A DNA stretch of 64,000 nucleotides, taken from Oscillospiraceae bacterium (GTDB taxonomy: Bacteria > Bacillota > Clostridia > Oscillospirales > Ruminococcaceae). Location: positions 1 to 64,000 of the forward strand of contig JAJQIG010000015.1 in NCBI GenBank assembly GCA_021199335.1, written 5' to 3'. Numbering within the stretch: the first letter of the stretch is position 1; the number at the start of each line of letters is the position of its first letter. The position numbers and the translations under genes are program-made. Shown piece after piece: positions 33,386 to 43,456 of this stretch. The notes beneath the pieces are model-generated. The model made no database searches. It saw nothing but the letters and a program-made list of their open reading frames with translations, and was not told the origin of the DNA.

Positions 33386-33468
33386 CTAACCTGTTTATTT
33401 TTACCGATATAGGATTGTTATTGTCGCCGCTTGCATACATATACCATTGTTTCGGAATTCATTCATGT

Positions 33469-34392
33469 TCACTTAAAATGCTTTACATTCGATGTAAGTA
33501 TTCCGAGCATTTCAAGCCTTGCAATATCCTTGAATTCAGGCTTTACCATATAATAGACATAATTTTCAAGAACGTTTATATCGGGAACGGTTCTGCCCTC
33601 AATTTTGAACTGATTATAACCCATTGGGACATATTTGTTGTATAAATCATCGGGCGAAATATGGGTGCTGAAGCCCGTAGTTTGATAAAGATGGAGCTTT
33701 TCATATGGGCACTCAAACTCGATTGGCCGAAACAGCTTGTTCTTCATAAGGGGGTTCATGGCGTGTTCGGCGCAGTTTATTTGGCTTTGACCTATCGTTT
33801 TGTAATGCTCTCCTCTGCGTGGGCAATTGGGCATACAGCAGGCATTTATAAGCAGCTCGCACTTTTCTTTATGCGGAACCTTTTCAAGAAAATCAAAGTT
33901 GTTATTCCAATTGTAATCGAGAACAACAAGGTTATAGTCCTTTTCCAGCTCGGCTTTAAGCTCGTCAGGGTCACGGATTTGCTTGCAGGTTGAGGATGTG
34001 ATAGGATATTTCGGGTAATTTTCCCTTATATATTCTTCAAGTATGGGAGAATTGACGATAACCTGATTAAGCCCATTGTTTGCGACCCTCATCAATCCGT
34101 TGCAGAACGGGTCGCCAAGGTGTTCTTTTTTAATAAGTGGATTCGTGAAGGTGAAACGGCAGGGGATGCCTTTGCTGTTAAATGCATTCAGTATTTCTCT
34201 GATTGTTCTTTCGTCCGTAATGCCGAAGCTTCCCCTGCCGCCATTCCACATTGCAGGGGGAAACGAGCCGTATATCGAGCCGATTTTTACTCCGTCACGA
34301 AAATATTCGGGGTGATTTTTCATAACAGTGATGAGAACCATATGAAGTCTGAAGTGCTTAAAAAAGTCGGGGATGTGAAAATAAATATCCAT
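33469..34392 (-). CDS. Conserved-looking protein of unknown function with a Cys motif
   Basis: The 307-residue soluble protein has no signal or membrane helix. A TIM-barrel-like flow is suggested (GSIYGSFPPAMWNGGR, VNSPILEEYIREN, LVVLDYNWNN). The cysteine cluster LLINACCMPNCPRRGEHY followed by an INC recalls Fe-S or metal motifs of the U32 peptidase-like group, but I cannot place it in a family. GAAAGGA lies before the ATG. It follows the chemoreceptor-like gene on the same strand by 16 bp. Confidence 0.55.
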   Translation of the reverse strand: MDIYFHIPDFFKHFRLHMVLITVMKNHPEYFRDGVKIGSIYGSFPPAMWNGGRGSFGITDERTIREILNAFNSKGIPCRFTFTNPLIKKEHLGDPFCNGLMRVANNGLNQVIVNSPILEEYIRENYPKYPITSSTCKQIRDPDELKAELEKDYNLVVLDYNWNNNFDFLEKVPHKEKCELLINACCMPNCPRRGEHYKTIGQSQINCAEHAMNPLMKNKLFRPIEFECPYEKLHLYQTTGFSTHISPDDLYNKYVPMGYNQFKIEGRTVPDINVLENYVYYMVKPEFKDIARLEMLGILTSNVKHFK

Positions 34393-34408
34393 TTATAAAG
34401 AAGTCCTT

Positions 34409-35875
34409 TCAGGTAATTTCGCCGAGAAGTGTTTCCTCGGCTTTCTTCAGCTTGTCGGCCGCTCTTTCGGCGATGTCCGCCGCCTTGTCCGTAAGCTTTA
34501 CGGATTCCTCCGCAACGGCTGTTCCGTTTTGAACCGAAGTCTCGGTGCTTGCGATGATTGCGGCGGAATTTTGTGCGGATTCCGAACTCTTCATAGCAAG
34601 ATTCCTTACCTCGTCCGCAACAACTGCGAAGCCTTTTCCGTCCTCGCCCGCTCTTGCGGCTTCGATTGCCGCATTAAGGGCAAGCATATTCGTCTGAAAA
34701 GCAACGTCCTCTATCGCCGAAATAATCTCCTTGATCTGATGGCTTTGCCGAGTAATTTCTCCAACGGCAGCAATAAGCTCTTTGGTTTTTTCCCTGTTTT
34801 CTTCAAGAACGGCGGAGGCATCCGCAAGAATTTCCGACGCTTCGGCGACGGAGTCGGATGCGCATCTTCTTTCGTTTTCAAGGTTGAGGATTCTGTCTGT
34901 CAGCTTGTCCTTTTCGTCTGAAAGCTTGTTAATTCTGACCTCGTATGCAGCGGAATTATCCTCTTTTTCGGAGTATATGACGGGCGGAGCGGCGGGAGCC
35001 TGCGGCTTCGGTTTTTCTGTCGGCTTTTCGTCCGATTTATTATCCAAAACATAGAATGTTGATGGAACAATTCTTTCCTCGGTTTGATTTTCTGCGGAAG
35101 GACCTATTGCCCTTCTCGAAGCAAAAATGCACAGCAAAACCGATGCTGCGGCGGCAAGAGCTGCAGCCAAGGCAATTACTGCAGCGGATAGATTTCCGTC
35201 ATCCGACTCTTCAGGGAAATTATAATTGTATACGCTCGCTGAAAAGCCTGTTTTATCCGAACCTGCTTCGGAGTAGGAGTATGACGGAGAATTTTGTTCA
35301 CTGCTTGCAATAATGTTTTCGCCAAGCGATATGGTAACGCCGCAATTACTGTCGGCAGCGTTCAATGCGGAGGAAAAAAAGTCGGGTGAGATTCTGCAAA
35401 GGGTTATAATTCCCGTTTCCGCATTTTTTACGGAATAGTAAAGGCAGTCGGAGTCCTTGTCATAGGTATAACCGCCGTTTCCGCTGAGAATACCGCTGTT
35501 AATATAGTCCCTTCCATCAACAACGCCCGTTTCCGAGCCGTTTGCAATGCAGTCAAAGGTCAGTCCGGATGAGGAATAATAACGGTTTTTCTCCCTTAAA
35601 ACATATCCCTTAATTTCGGAGGGAGCAAGCCTTATAGAGGCGAGGGCGGCAGTTTCCTTTACGGCGGATTCTATGCCGCTTGATTTTTCCTCCGTAAGAA
35701 GAATTACGTTCTCGGCAATTCTGTCCGTGTCAGAGGGTTCATATGTATTGCCCTTGGAATATTTGTCCGAGATTACAATTGTAAGAGCCGCCATAATTGC
35801 AAAGGCGACAACCGTTACAACAATAATTCTTACAAAATAAATCAATCGGCTGAATGAGCCTTTCAATAGTTCCAC
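34409..35875 (-). CDS. Methyl-accepting chemotaxis-like transducer, shortened
   Basis: The 488-residue protein has two membrane helices (about residues 13-35 and 228-252) flanking an extracytoplasmic sensor domain. A Pro-rich linker, a coiled coil and the MCP hairpin tip ([43 protein letters not shown]) follow. No HAMP domain is evident, and the protein ends soon after the tip, so the returning signalling helix is short. No che or fla genes are in the window, so it may signal to something other than a flagellum. Confidence 0.8.
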   Translation of the reverse strand: MELLKGSFSRLIYFVRIIVVTVVAFAIMAALTIVISDKYSKGNTYEPSDTDRIAENVILLTEEKSSGIESAVKETAALASIRLAPSEIKGYVLREKNRYYSSSGLTFDCIANGSETGVVDGRDYINSGILSGNGGYTYDKDSDCLYYSVKNAETGIITLCRISPDFFSSALNAADSNCGVTISLGENIIASSEQNSPSYSYSEAGSDKTGFSASVYNYNFPEESDDGNLSAAVIALAAALAAAASVLLCIFASRRAIGPSAENQTEERIVPSTFYVLDNKSDEKPTEKPKPQAPAAPPVIYSEKEDNSAAYEVRINKLSDEKDKLTDRILNLENERRCASDSVAEASEILADASAVLEENREKTKELIAAVGEITRQSHQIKEIISAIEDVAFQTNMLALNAAIEAARAGEDGKGFAVVADEVRNLAMKSSESAQNSAAIIASTETSVQNGTAVAEESVKLTDKAADIAERAADKLKKAEETLLGEIT

Positions 35876-36012
35876 CCCCGAAAATGCAAAAATTTACATG
35901 TTAATTATACCTTATTTTTTGTCATTTGTGAATAGGCTGTTAAGAAAATAATCCTTTTATTTGTAAAATAACTATGAATTATTCGTTAAAGTTATGAAAT
36001 TGCCTGTCAATA

Positions 36013-36041
36013 TTGCAAAAGGAAAGAAAAAATGCTATAAT
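36013..36041 (+). promoter_or_regulatory. Promoter of the VanY-type peptidase gene
   Basis: TTGCAA (36013-36018), 17 bp, TATAAT (36036-36041). Confidence 0.75.
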
Positions 36042-36082
36042 AAAAGCTAATTCTACCGTGTTTTTATGAAAGGATTTCAAAA

Positions 36083-37084
36083 ATGGCTAAGAAAAGGAAA
36101 AGAAAAATCAGCACCAAGGCACTAATTATCCGCTATGTGGCATATATATTGCTTATAGCCTTATTTACATTTGCGATAGTTCGCATTGTAAGGCACTTTA
36201 CAGAGCCCGTTGACGATGAGGATGCCGAGAGAAGCTCCGATACAAGCGTTTTCGCCGAGATAGAGGATGAAACCGCATCCGAATCCAAGCTTGCGGATAC
36301 GGATGTCGGGAATGCGGAGGCTGAAACCGTTGAAACGGGGGAGCAGGAGGATGCTGTGGAGATAGATAATGAATGGGCAATGTTCCTAGTTAACAAGAAT
36401 AACCCACTTCCCGATAATTATGACGATATAATTGAAACATCGGTTATTTATTCAACCGCCGAAAGGGATTTTGAGTTTGACTCCCGTGCGGCGGAGTATA
36501 TGACCGATATGATTGCGGCGGCAAAGGCTGACGGAATAAACCTTACCGTTATTTCATCATACCGTACAATCGAATATCAGCAGTATAATTTCGATCGAAG
36601 CGTTCAGCAGAGAGTGAATGACGGTATGACATATGACGAGGCTTATGAGGACACTGCGAAGGAGGTAGCTTTCCCGGGCGAGAGCGAGCATAATGCGGGA
36701 CTTTCGGCTGATATTTTCTCCGATGAATACTACAGCCTTGACGACGATGGCTTTAAAAATACCAAGGCATATGAATGGCTTATGGAAAATGCCGCGGATT
36801 ACGGCTTTATTCTCCGCTATCCCGAGGGTAAGGAGGGCATAACCGGCTTTATATATGAGCCGTGGCATTACCGCTTTATCGGCGTTTATTATGCGCATAA
36901 GGTTCAGGAAAGCGGACTTTGCCTTGAAGAATATTTTGAAAGCCAAGGCTGGCTTGATGAAAACGGAAGGGCAATAGAAATGACAGGTCCTGTTTCAGCC
37001 GATTCCGAACAGGAGGATGTCCCCGCAAGCACAACCTATGAAACAGTTACCGATGATTCGCAGGGCGTTGTTATTGTGGTGTAA
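36083..37084 (+). CDS. VanY-type D-alanyl-D-alanine carboxypeptidase
   Basis: The 333-residue protein has an N-terminal membrane anchor (about residues 13-33), an acidic Ser/Glu-rich linker and a peptidase M15B domain. Zinc site residues are SEHNAGLSADIF (SxHxxGxAxD) and EPWHYRF (ExWH). It trims terminal D-Ala from peptidoglycan stems outside the membrane. There is no van regulatory gene nearby, so it is a housekeeping or sporulation cell-wall enzyme rather than resistance. Confidence 0.9.
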   Translation: MAKKRKRKISTKALIIRYVAYILLIALFTFAIVRIVRHFTEPVDDEDAERSSDTSVFAEIEDETASESKLADTDVGNAEAETVETGEQEDAVEIDNEWAMFLVNKNNPLPDNYDDIIETSVIYSTAERDFEFDSRAAEYMTDMIAAAKADGINLTVISSYRTIEYQQYNFDRSVQQRVNDGMTYDEAYEDTAKEVAFPGESEHNAGLSADIFSDEYYSLDDDGFKNTKAYEWLMENAADYGFILRYPEGKEGITGFIYEPWHYRFIGVYYAHKVQESGLCLEEYFESQGWLDENGRAIEMTGPVSADSEQEDVPASTTYETVTDDSQGVVIVV

Positions 37085-37131
37085 AAATGCATAAGCCAAT
37101 GGGCTGAACCAAAAAGTAAAGGAATGAAATT

Positions 37132-39267
37132 ATGGAAAAATCAGGGCTTGAAGCGCTCCTTAAAGAGATGTCGCTTACTGAGAAGATTGAACAGCTTATT
37201 CAGCTGCATGGCAACTTCTTCGGCGGTGCGGAGCTTCTCACAGGGCCGGAGGCTGAGTTCAATCTTGCGGAGGGAACGCCGCTGCGTATCGGAAGCGTCT
37301 TAGGCGAAAGGGGAGCGGAGAAGCTGCATAAGCTGCAGGATGAAATAATGGCAAACCAGCCGCACCATATCCCCGCAGTTTTTATGACGGATGTTATTCA
37401 TGGATATGAAACCGCTTTTCCCGTACCGATTGCGATTGGTTCAAGCTTTAATCCGAAGCTTGCGGAAAGGCTTGCCGAGGCTGCCGCAAAGGAGGCGTCC
37501 GCCGCAGGAATCCACGTTACGTTTTCACCGATGGTCGATGCTGCAAAGGACAGCCGCTGGGGACGATGCATGGAATCAACGGGGGAGGATCCGTGGCTTA
37601 ACGGACAATTCGCTGCGGCAATGGTCAGAGGATTTCAGGGCGAAGATTACGGAGAAAAGGGGAGAATGGCATCCTGCGTGAAGCATTTCGCCGCCTACGG
37701 GGCGGTGCAGTCGGGGCGTGACTACAATGTTACAGAAATTTCCGAAAGAACGCTTCTTGAGGATTATCTCCCTCCGTATAAAGCCGCTGTTGATGCGGGC
37801 GTAAGCATGGTTATGACCGCATTCAATACGATTAATCGTATTCCGTGTACAATAAATGAGCATTTGCTCCGTGATATTCTCCGAAAGGAGTGGGGATTTG
37901 ACGGAGTTGTTATTACCGATTACGGCGCAATAAACGAAGTCGTTATCCACGGCAGCTCGGAGAATAAAAAGGATGCCGCCGAAAAGGCAATAAAGGCGGG
38001 CTGCGACATTGATATGGTGACGGACTGCTATTCGTCCTACCTTGAGCAATCGGTTCGAGAGGGAACGGTTTCGGAAAGCCTTGTTGACGAAGCTGTAATG
38101 CGGCTCCTTGAACTTAAAAATAATCTCGGACTTTTTGAAAATCCATATAAGGACGGCTCCCCCGAGGATGAGGAGAAATACTGCTTCTGCGAGGAGCATA
38201 GGGAGCTTTCGAGAAAGGCTCAGGAGGAGTGTACTGTCCTGCTCAAAAACAACGGCATTCTTCCGCTTTCCGTTAAACAGAAAATTGCCGTAATCGGAGC
38301 GCTTGCCGATGATAAGGAAATTATAGGAACATGGGCGCTCTTTGCGGACAAGCTTAAAACGGTTACGCTTAAGGATGCGCTTGAAAGGCTTTATCCCGAA
38401 GCGGAAATTGAATATGTTCTGTCCGACAGCGATACCGAGAAAGCCGCTCTTGCCGCAGAAAATGCCGATGCCGTTATAATCGCCCTCGGTGAAAACCAAA
38501 ATTACACGGGCGAATCGCGAAGCCGTGCGGATATTTCGCTTTTCCCCGAGCAAAAAATCCTCTTTGACAGGGTTTATTCCGTGAATAAAAATGTCGTTAC
38601 GATTCTTTTCGGAGGAAGACCGCTTGCCGTTCCGAATGAAGCGGAGCGTTCCGCCGCATTGCTTGAAGCGTGGCTGCCGGGTTCATGTGGGTGCTATGCC
38701 GTTGCGGATATTCTTTTCGGTAAGGTGAATCCATCGGGAAAGCTTTCGATGAGTATGCCCTATTGCACGGGACAGCTCCCGCTCAGCTATATCACATTTT
38801 CCACCGGCAGACCAAAGCCGGACGGCGCAGCGGAATTTATTCCGTTTATTTCAAATTATATGGATGCGCCCAATGTACCGCTCTATCCCTTCGGCTATGG
38901 TCTGTCATATTGCGAAACGGAGTATTCCGCCGTTTGGCTTGATAAGGATAAAATGACATCGGACGATAAAATCACCGCATTTGTTAGGGTTAAAAATAAA
39001 GGATATATGCCCCTTAAAGAAGCGGTTCAGCTTTATATAACCGATGAAAAAGCAAGCGTTGTAAGACCGACAAGGCAGCTCAAAGGCTTGCGGAAAATCT
39101 CCCTTGAAGTCGGGGAGGAAAAAACGGTTTCCTTTGAAATAACGGCGGAAATGCTTAAATTTTATGATATAAATATGAATTACACCGCCGAAAACGGTAA
39201 ATTTATCGTTCGCATAGGCGGAAGCAGCCTTACGGAGAATAAAGCGGAGTTTTGGCTGGAGAATTAA
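37132..39267 (+). CDS. Glycoside hydrolase family 3 beta-glucosidase-like enzyme
   Basis: The 711-residue protein has a GH3 N-terminal barrel with nucleophile Asp in GFDGVVITDYGAI, the KHF motif in SCVKHFAAYG, an alpha/beta sandwich (GSCGCYAVADILFGKVNPSGKLSMSMP) and a fibronectin-III-like C-terminal domain. No signal peptide, so it is probably cytoplasmic and acts on imported beta-linked oligosaccharides or xylo-oligosaccharides. AAAGGAA precedes the ATG. Confidence 0.92.
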   Translation: MEKSGLEALLKEMSLTEKIEQLIQLHGNFFGGAELLTGPEAEFNLAEGTPLRIGSVLGERGAEKLHKLQDEIMANQPHHIPAVFMTDVIHGYETAFPVPIAIGSSFNPKLAERLAEAAAKEASAAGIHVTFSPMVDAAKDSRWGRCMESTGEDPWLNGQFAAAMVRGFQGEDYGEKGRMASCVKHFAAYGAVQSGRDYNVTEISERTLLEDYLPPYKAAVDAGVSMVMTAFNTINRIPCTINEHLLRDILRKEWGFDGVVITDYGAINEVVIHGSSENKKDAAEKAIKAGCDIDMVTDCYSSYLEQSVREGTVSESLVDEAVMRLLELKNNLGLFENPYKDGSPEDEEKYCFCEEHRELSRKAQEECTVLLKNNGILPLSVKQKIAVIGALADDKEIIGTWALFADKLKTVTLKDALERLYPEAEIEYVLSDSDTEKAALAAENADAVIIALGENQNYTGESRSRADISLFPEQKILFDRVYSVNKNVVTILFGGRPLAVPNEAERSAALLEAWLPGSCGCYAVADILFGKVNPSGKLSMSMPYCTGQLPLSYITFSTGRPKPDGAAEFIPFISNYMDAPNVPLYPFGYGLSYCETEYSAVWLDKDKMTSDDKITAFVRVKNKGYMPLKEAVQLYITDEKASVVRPTRQLKGLRKISLEVGEEKTVSFEITAEMLKFYDINMNYTAENGKFIVRIGGSSLTENKAEFWLEN

Positions 39268-39323
39268 AGCAGGTTCGAAATAAGACGTTTATGCGTAGAA
39301 TTTGTTTATGCCGCATCAGGCAC

Positions 39324-39352
39324 TTGAAATGTTGTTAATAGTGTGCTATAAT
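39324..39352 (+). promoter_or_regulatory. Promoter of the dehydrogenase-proBA operon
   Basis: TTGAAA (39324-39329), 17 bp, TATAAT (39347-39352). The roughly 90-nt leader contains an AAGCGCAGCTTT stretch like the end of the island's 20-bp repeat, and a weak GCGG...CCGC hairpin. Confidence 0.8.
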
Positions 39353-39448
39353 ATTTTTGATTAAGCGCAGCTTTGCGGGGGTATTTGGTGTGTACCGCTT
39401 TTACATCGGGTGCGTGAGCTGTATTTTTGGTGAAGGTCGGTTTTAAAT

Positions 39449-40396
39449 ATGAAAATTGTAATGCTTGAAGCAGCAACTGTTTCAAAAAACGATGTTTCGT
39501 TTGAAGATATTTATCGTCTTGGTGAGGTTAGGGAGTATCCGCTGACCCCTGTGGATAAAATAACGGAGTATGTGGGCGACGCCGAAGCGGTGCTTTGCAA
39601 TAAAACGCCGTTCACTTCGGAGGTTATGGAGGAGTGCCCGAACCTTAAGTATATAGGTTTGTGCGCTACGGGTTTCAATAATATAGATATTGACGCTGCG
39701 AACAGGTTGGGTATAACCGTTTGCAATGTCCCCGCTTATTCCGATTCCGCCGTTGCGCAGCAGGTTTTCTCGTTTATTCTCCACTTCTCAAACAGAGTGG
39801 GGGAGTATGACGGATTTGTTCATGACGGCGGCTGGGTACGCTCCGAAACATTTTCCGCTTTCGATTTCCCAACAACCGAGCTTGAAGGAAAAAACCTCGG
39901 CATAATCGGCTACGGCAGGATAGGCCATGCCGCAGCTAAGATTGCGCGGGCATTCGGCATGAATGTTATTGTAAACACAAGAACCGCAAAGCAGGATAAC
40001 ACTGTTAAATTCGTAAGCTTTGAACAGCTCCTTTCGGAGTCGGATTTTATTACCCTGCATTGTCCTCTTACCCCCGAAACCAACGGACTTATTAATATGG
40101 ATGTGCTGAAAAAATGTAAGCCTTCGGCGGTGCTTATAAATACATCAAGGGGTGCGGTTGTGAATGAAGCTGACCTTGCCGCCGCGCTTAATGGGGGAAT
40201 AATTGCGGGGGCAGGACTTGACGTCCTCTGTGAAGAACCGATGAATCCCGCAAATCCGCTTCTTACCGCTAAAAACTGCGTTATTACCCCTCATGTTGCG
40301 TGGGCGCCGATCGATACAAGGCGGAGGCTCATGAAAGCTGCCGCTGCCAACCTTTCGGCGTATATTAACGGGAATCCTATAAACACAGTGAATTAA
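39449..40396 (+). CDS. D-2-hydroxyacid dehydrogenase (NAD-dependent)
   Basis: The 315-residue protein has the Rossmann signature NLGIIGYGRIGHAAAKIA, substrate-site Arg in LINTSRGAVVNE, a catalytic Glu in CEEPMNP and His in VITPHVAWAP. It is closest by eye to hydroxypyruvate/glycerate dehydrogenases. It starts a plus-strand run with proB and proA, though a link to proline synthesis is not obvious. Confidence 0.9.
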   Translation: MKIVMLEAATVSKNDVSFEDIYRLGEVREYPLTPVDKITEYVGDAEAVLCNKTPFTSEVMEECPNLKYIGLCATGFNNIDIDAANRLGITVCNVPAYSDSAVAQQVFSFILHFSNRVGEYDGFVHDGGWVRSETFSAFDFPTTELEGKNLGIIGYGRIGHAAAKIARAFGMNVIVNTRTAKQDNTVKFVSFEQLLSESDFITLHCPLTPETNGLINMDVLKKCKPSAVLINTSRGAVVNEADLAAALNGGIIAGAGLDVLCEEPMNPANPLLTAKNCVITPHVAWAPIDTRRRLMKAAAANLSAYINGNPINTVN

Positions 40397-40409
40397 GGAG
40401 CATTGAATT

Positions 40410-41201
40410 ATGTATAATATTGACGGGAAAAAACGAATTGTTATAAAAATCGGTACATCAACCCTTGCGCACAAAACGGGCAGGCTTAACATCCGCAGAA
40501 TGGAGAACCTTGTAAGGGTTATATCCGATCTCCAAAACGGCGGCAGGCAGATAACCTTGGTTTCCTCGGGGGCAATCGGGCTTGGAATGTCTAAGCTCGG
40601 TATGCAAACCCGCCCTACGGAAACTCAGCTTAAACAGGCTTGCGCAGCTGTCGGTCAGTGCGAGCTTATGTATATTTATGATAAGTGCTTTGGGGAGTAT
40701 AACCTCACCGTTGCACAGCTTCTTCTTACGAAATATAATATCGACAGCCCAAGAAAGCAAAATGTCGTCAACACCTTTGAGCAGCTTCTGAACCGTAATG
40801 TTATCCCCGTTGTAAACGAAAATGACACCGTTGCAATTGATGAGCTGGAGCTTGAATTCGGCGAAAACGACACCCTTGCGGCGCACGTTGCGCTTCTTTG
40901 CAAGGCGGATATGCTCATTATCCTTTCGGACATTGACGGCTTTTACGATTCAAATCCAAAGCTTAATCCCGATGCAAAGCTTATTCCGATGGTGAATAAA
41001 ATAGATGAGGATGTAAGAAAGCTTGCCGGCGATGCCGTTTCGGGCCTTGGCACAGGCGGAATGATTACAAAGCTCAACGCCGCCGAAATGACTATGGCGG
41101 AGGGAATTGATACGGTTATCCTCAACGGAAGAAATCCGAAAATCCTTTATGACCTTTTTGACGGAAAACAGGTCGGAACAATTTTTACAACCGATAAGTA
41201 A
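40410..41201 (+). CDS. proB: Glutamate 5-kinase
   Basis: The 263-residue amino-acid kinase (VIKIGTSTL, VSSGAIGLG, VVNENDTVAIDEL, GTGGMITKL) phosphorylates L-glutamate in proline synthesis. It lacks the C-terminal PUA domain found in the 367-residue E. coli enzyme, as in many Firmicutes. It starts 13 bp after the dehydrogenase and is followed by proA. Confidence 0.95.
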   Translation: MYNIDGKKRIVIKIGTSTLAHKTGRLNIRRMENLVRVISDLQNGGRQITLVSSGAIGLGMSKLGMQTRPTETQLKQACAAVGQCELMYIYDKCFGEYNLTVAQLLLTKYNIDSPRKQNVVNTFEQLLNRNVIPVVNENDTVAIDELELEFGENDTLAAHVALLCKADMLIILSDIDGFYDSNPKLNPDAKLIPMVNKIDEDVRKLAGDAVSGLGTGGMITKLNAAEMTMAEGIDTVILNGRNPKILYDLFDGKQVGTIFTTDK

Positions 41202-41220
41202 AAGTAAGGAGTGTTTTAGT

Positions 41221-42471
41221 ATGAACTATGCGGAAACTTTGGGAAGCAGGGCAAAGGCTTGCGAAAAAGCCGCCGCCGTTGCTTCGACTATGGTGAAAAA
41301 TAACGCTCTTGCCGAAATTGAAGCGGCTTTGAGGGCGAATGTGAGCGAAATTCTTGAAGCAAACGAAAAGGATCTTGCCGCCGCAAAGGAAAACGGTATG
41401 TCCGAAGCTATGCAGGACAGGCTCCGCCTTACCGAAGCAAGGGTTGAGGGAATTGCGGACGGAGTTGCCGATGTTATAAAGCTTGACGACCCTATCGGCA
41501 GCGTTGACAGCGGATCGGTTCGTCCGAACGGTATGAAAATTACAAAAATAAGAGTTCCGCTCGGAACGATTGCCATAATTTTTGAGTCACGCCCGAATGT
41601 TACGGTTGATGCGGCTGTTCTTTGCCTTAAATCGGGAAACGCAGTCATACTAAGGGGCGGCAAGGAGGCGTATAATTCCAACAAGTGCCTTTGTGATATA
41701 ATGAGAAAGGCTGTTTCAAGAGCAGGTCTGCCCGAGGATGTCATTCAGTTCGTTGACGATACATCAAGAGAGGTTTCAACGCAGCTTATGAAGTGCAGCG
41801 GGTATATAGATGTCCTTATTCCCAGAGGGGGAGCAGGTCTTATTCATGCGGTAATGGAAAACGCAACCGTTCCCGTTATTGAAACCGGCGTTGGAAACTG
41901 TCACGTTTTTGTTGACGAAAGCGCAGACCCCGATATGGCTGTAAAAATTGTTAACAACGGAAAAACAAGGCGTGTTTCCGTTTGCAATGCCGTGGAATCT
42001 CTGCTTATTCACGAAAAGGCCGCCGATAAAATTCTGCCGATGATTAAGGCAAAGCTCGATGAGCATAATGTTGAAATCCGTGGCTGCGAAAGGACAAGGG
42101 CAATCCTCGGCGATTCCGTTGTTCCCGCATCGGAGGAGGATTACGCAAGGGAATTCCTCGATTATATTATCTCGGTAAAGGTTGTATCCTCAATTGATGA
42201 GGCAATAGAGCATATTGAACGTTACACAACCCACCATTCAGAGTGCATTGTAACTAATAATCTTTCCAATGCGGAGCGTTTTCAAAAGGAAATCGATGCG
42301 GCTGCGGTCTACGTTAATGTTTCCACCGCATTCACAGACGGAGGAATGTTCGGATTCGGCGCAGAAATCGGAATTTCTACCCAAAAAACTCATGCAAGAG
42401 GTCCGATGGGACTTCGTGAGCTTACATCAATGAAGTATCTCATTTCGGGAAACGGTCAGATAAGATCATAA
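41221..42471 (+). CDS. proA: Glutamate-5-semialdehyde dehydrogenase
   Basis: The 416-residue aldehyde-dehydrogenase-fold enzyme has FESRPNVTVDAAVLCLKSGNAVILRGGKEA, the catalytic Cys in TGVGNCHVFVD, and TSMKYLISG at the end. It reduces glutamyl-5-phosphate in the step after ProB. ATG 41221 is chosen over the longer frame because AAGGAG lies upstream and it fits family length. Confidence 0.96.
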   Translation: MNYAETLGSRAKACEKAAAVASTMVKNNALAEIEAALRANVSEILEANEKDLAAAKENGMSEAMQDRLRLTEARVEGIADGVADVIKLDDPIGSVDSGSVRPNGMKITKIRVPLGTIAIIFESRPNVTVDAAVLCLKSGNAVILRGGKEAYNSNKCLCDIMRKAVSRAGLPEDVIQFVDDTSREVSTQLMKCSGYIDVLIPRGGAGLIHAVMENATVPVIETGVGNCHVFVDESADPDMAVKIVNNGKTRRVSVCNAVESLLIHEKAADKILPMIKAKLDEHNVEIRGCERTRAILGDSVVPASEEDYAREFLDYIISVKVVSSIDEAIEHIERYTTHHSECIVTNNLSNAERFQKEIDAAAVYVNVSTAFTDGGMFGFGAEIGISTQKTHARGPMGLRELTSMKYLISGNGQIRS

Positions 42472-42481
42472 CGGTGATAAA

Positions 42482-43408
42482 ATGGATAATAATGATAACA
42501 AAAATTTCTTTGACTATGACAGCTATATAAAAGCGGGCGGCAAAAAGAAGAAGCCTCGAAAAAGCGTAACAAGGAAAAAGCCCGCCGCAGCCCCAAAGGC
42601 GGAAAAAAATAAAGAGGAGAGCAAGGAATCAATTGAGAACATCAGGAAAATGTTCGACGATGCCCTTGACGAAAAAGCGGATGATATGGCGGAGTTTACC
42701 GCCGCCGAGCCAGAACCCGAAATGCCAACCTTGAACGGCTCGCATGGAACAAGGCGGAGGCTTTATATGCTCCTCGGAATAATAATAAGTCTCCTTGCGA
42801 TTGTCGGACTTGTTTCAACGGTGAATTTCTCGATTGACAAAATCAAAGCGTTTGCCGATAATACCCAACAGAAAAACGAGTTCGCAAAGTTTATCTATCC
42901 AATTGTAATATGCGACCCTGCCCCCTTTGACCAAACGGTTAAGCTCCGCAGCGATACAATGCTTACGGCGGCAATTTGGGATATTATTCTTTATGAGGAT
43001 AAGAGCAAATATGAAAGCGATTTCGACTATATAATCGTGCCCGAGGTTGATGTTGAACAACACGCAACCAAGCTGTTCGGTTCGGGACTGAGCTTTTCTC
43101 ATGAATCAATACTCGGTGCGGACATAAGCTTTTATTATGAGGAGGATATAAAATCCTACAGAATTCCGTCAAATCCGAAATATTTCACTTATTCGCCTTA
43201 TATCGAAGAAATAACCCGTGTCGGCGAGAGGTATACGCTCACTGTGGGATATGTTTCACCTACGCCTGCATGGCTGACGCTTACATCGGACGAATCCCCA
43301 TCGCCTGAAAAATATGTAGACTATGTCGTTTCAAAGAGGGGAAATGAATATACACTTGTCGCAATTCAGCAGTCGGATAAGAAAGCCGAAATTGAGGGCG
43401 GACTTTAA
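42482..43408 (+). CDS. Single-pass membrane protein of unknown function
   Basis: The 308-residue protein has a Lys-rich N-terminal cytoplasmic region (KKKKPRKSVTRKKPAAAPK), one membrane helix (YMLLGIIISLLAIVGLVSTV) and an extracytoplasmic domain of about 190 residues. No signal cleavage site. It starts 10 bp after proA, so it may be in that operon. Family not recognised. Confidence 0.6.
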   Translation: MDNNDNKNFFDYDSYIKAGGKKKKPRKSVTRKKPAAAPKAEKNKEESKESIENIRKMFDDALDEKADDMAEFTAAEPEPEMPTLNGSHGTRRRLYMLLGIIISLLAIVGLVSTVNFSIDKIKAFADNTQQKNEFAKFIYPIVICDPAPFDQTVKLRSDTMLTAAIWDIILYEDKSKYESDFDYIIVPEVDVEQHATKLFGSGLSFSHESILGADISFYYEEDIKSYRIPSNPKYFTYSPYIEEITRVGERYTLTVGYVSPTPAWLTLTSDESPSPEKYVDYVVSKRGNEYTLVAIQQSDKKAEIEGGL

Positions 43409-43417
43409 ACAGCAAAG

Positions 43418-43456
43418 CAGCGTACTTTTCACTCCGAAAAGTACGCTGACCTTTTT
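43418..43456 (+). terminator. Terminator between convergent genes
   Basis: A 13-bp stem CAGCGTACTTTTC / GAAAAGTACGCTG is followed by ACCTTTTT. It ends the proBA run and overlaps the convergent spoVAD stop. Confidence 0.85.

Noticed and set aside
24315..33468. Insertion sequence with transposase in the bacteriocin island
   Set aside because: No transposase frame is present; only non-coding repeats and a doubtful recombinase tail.
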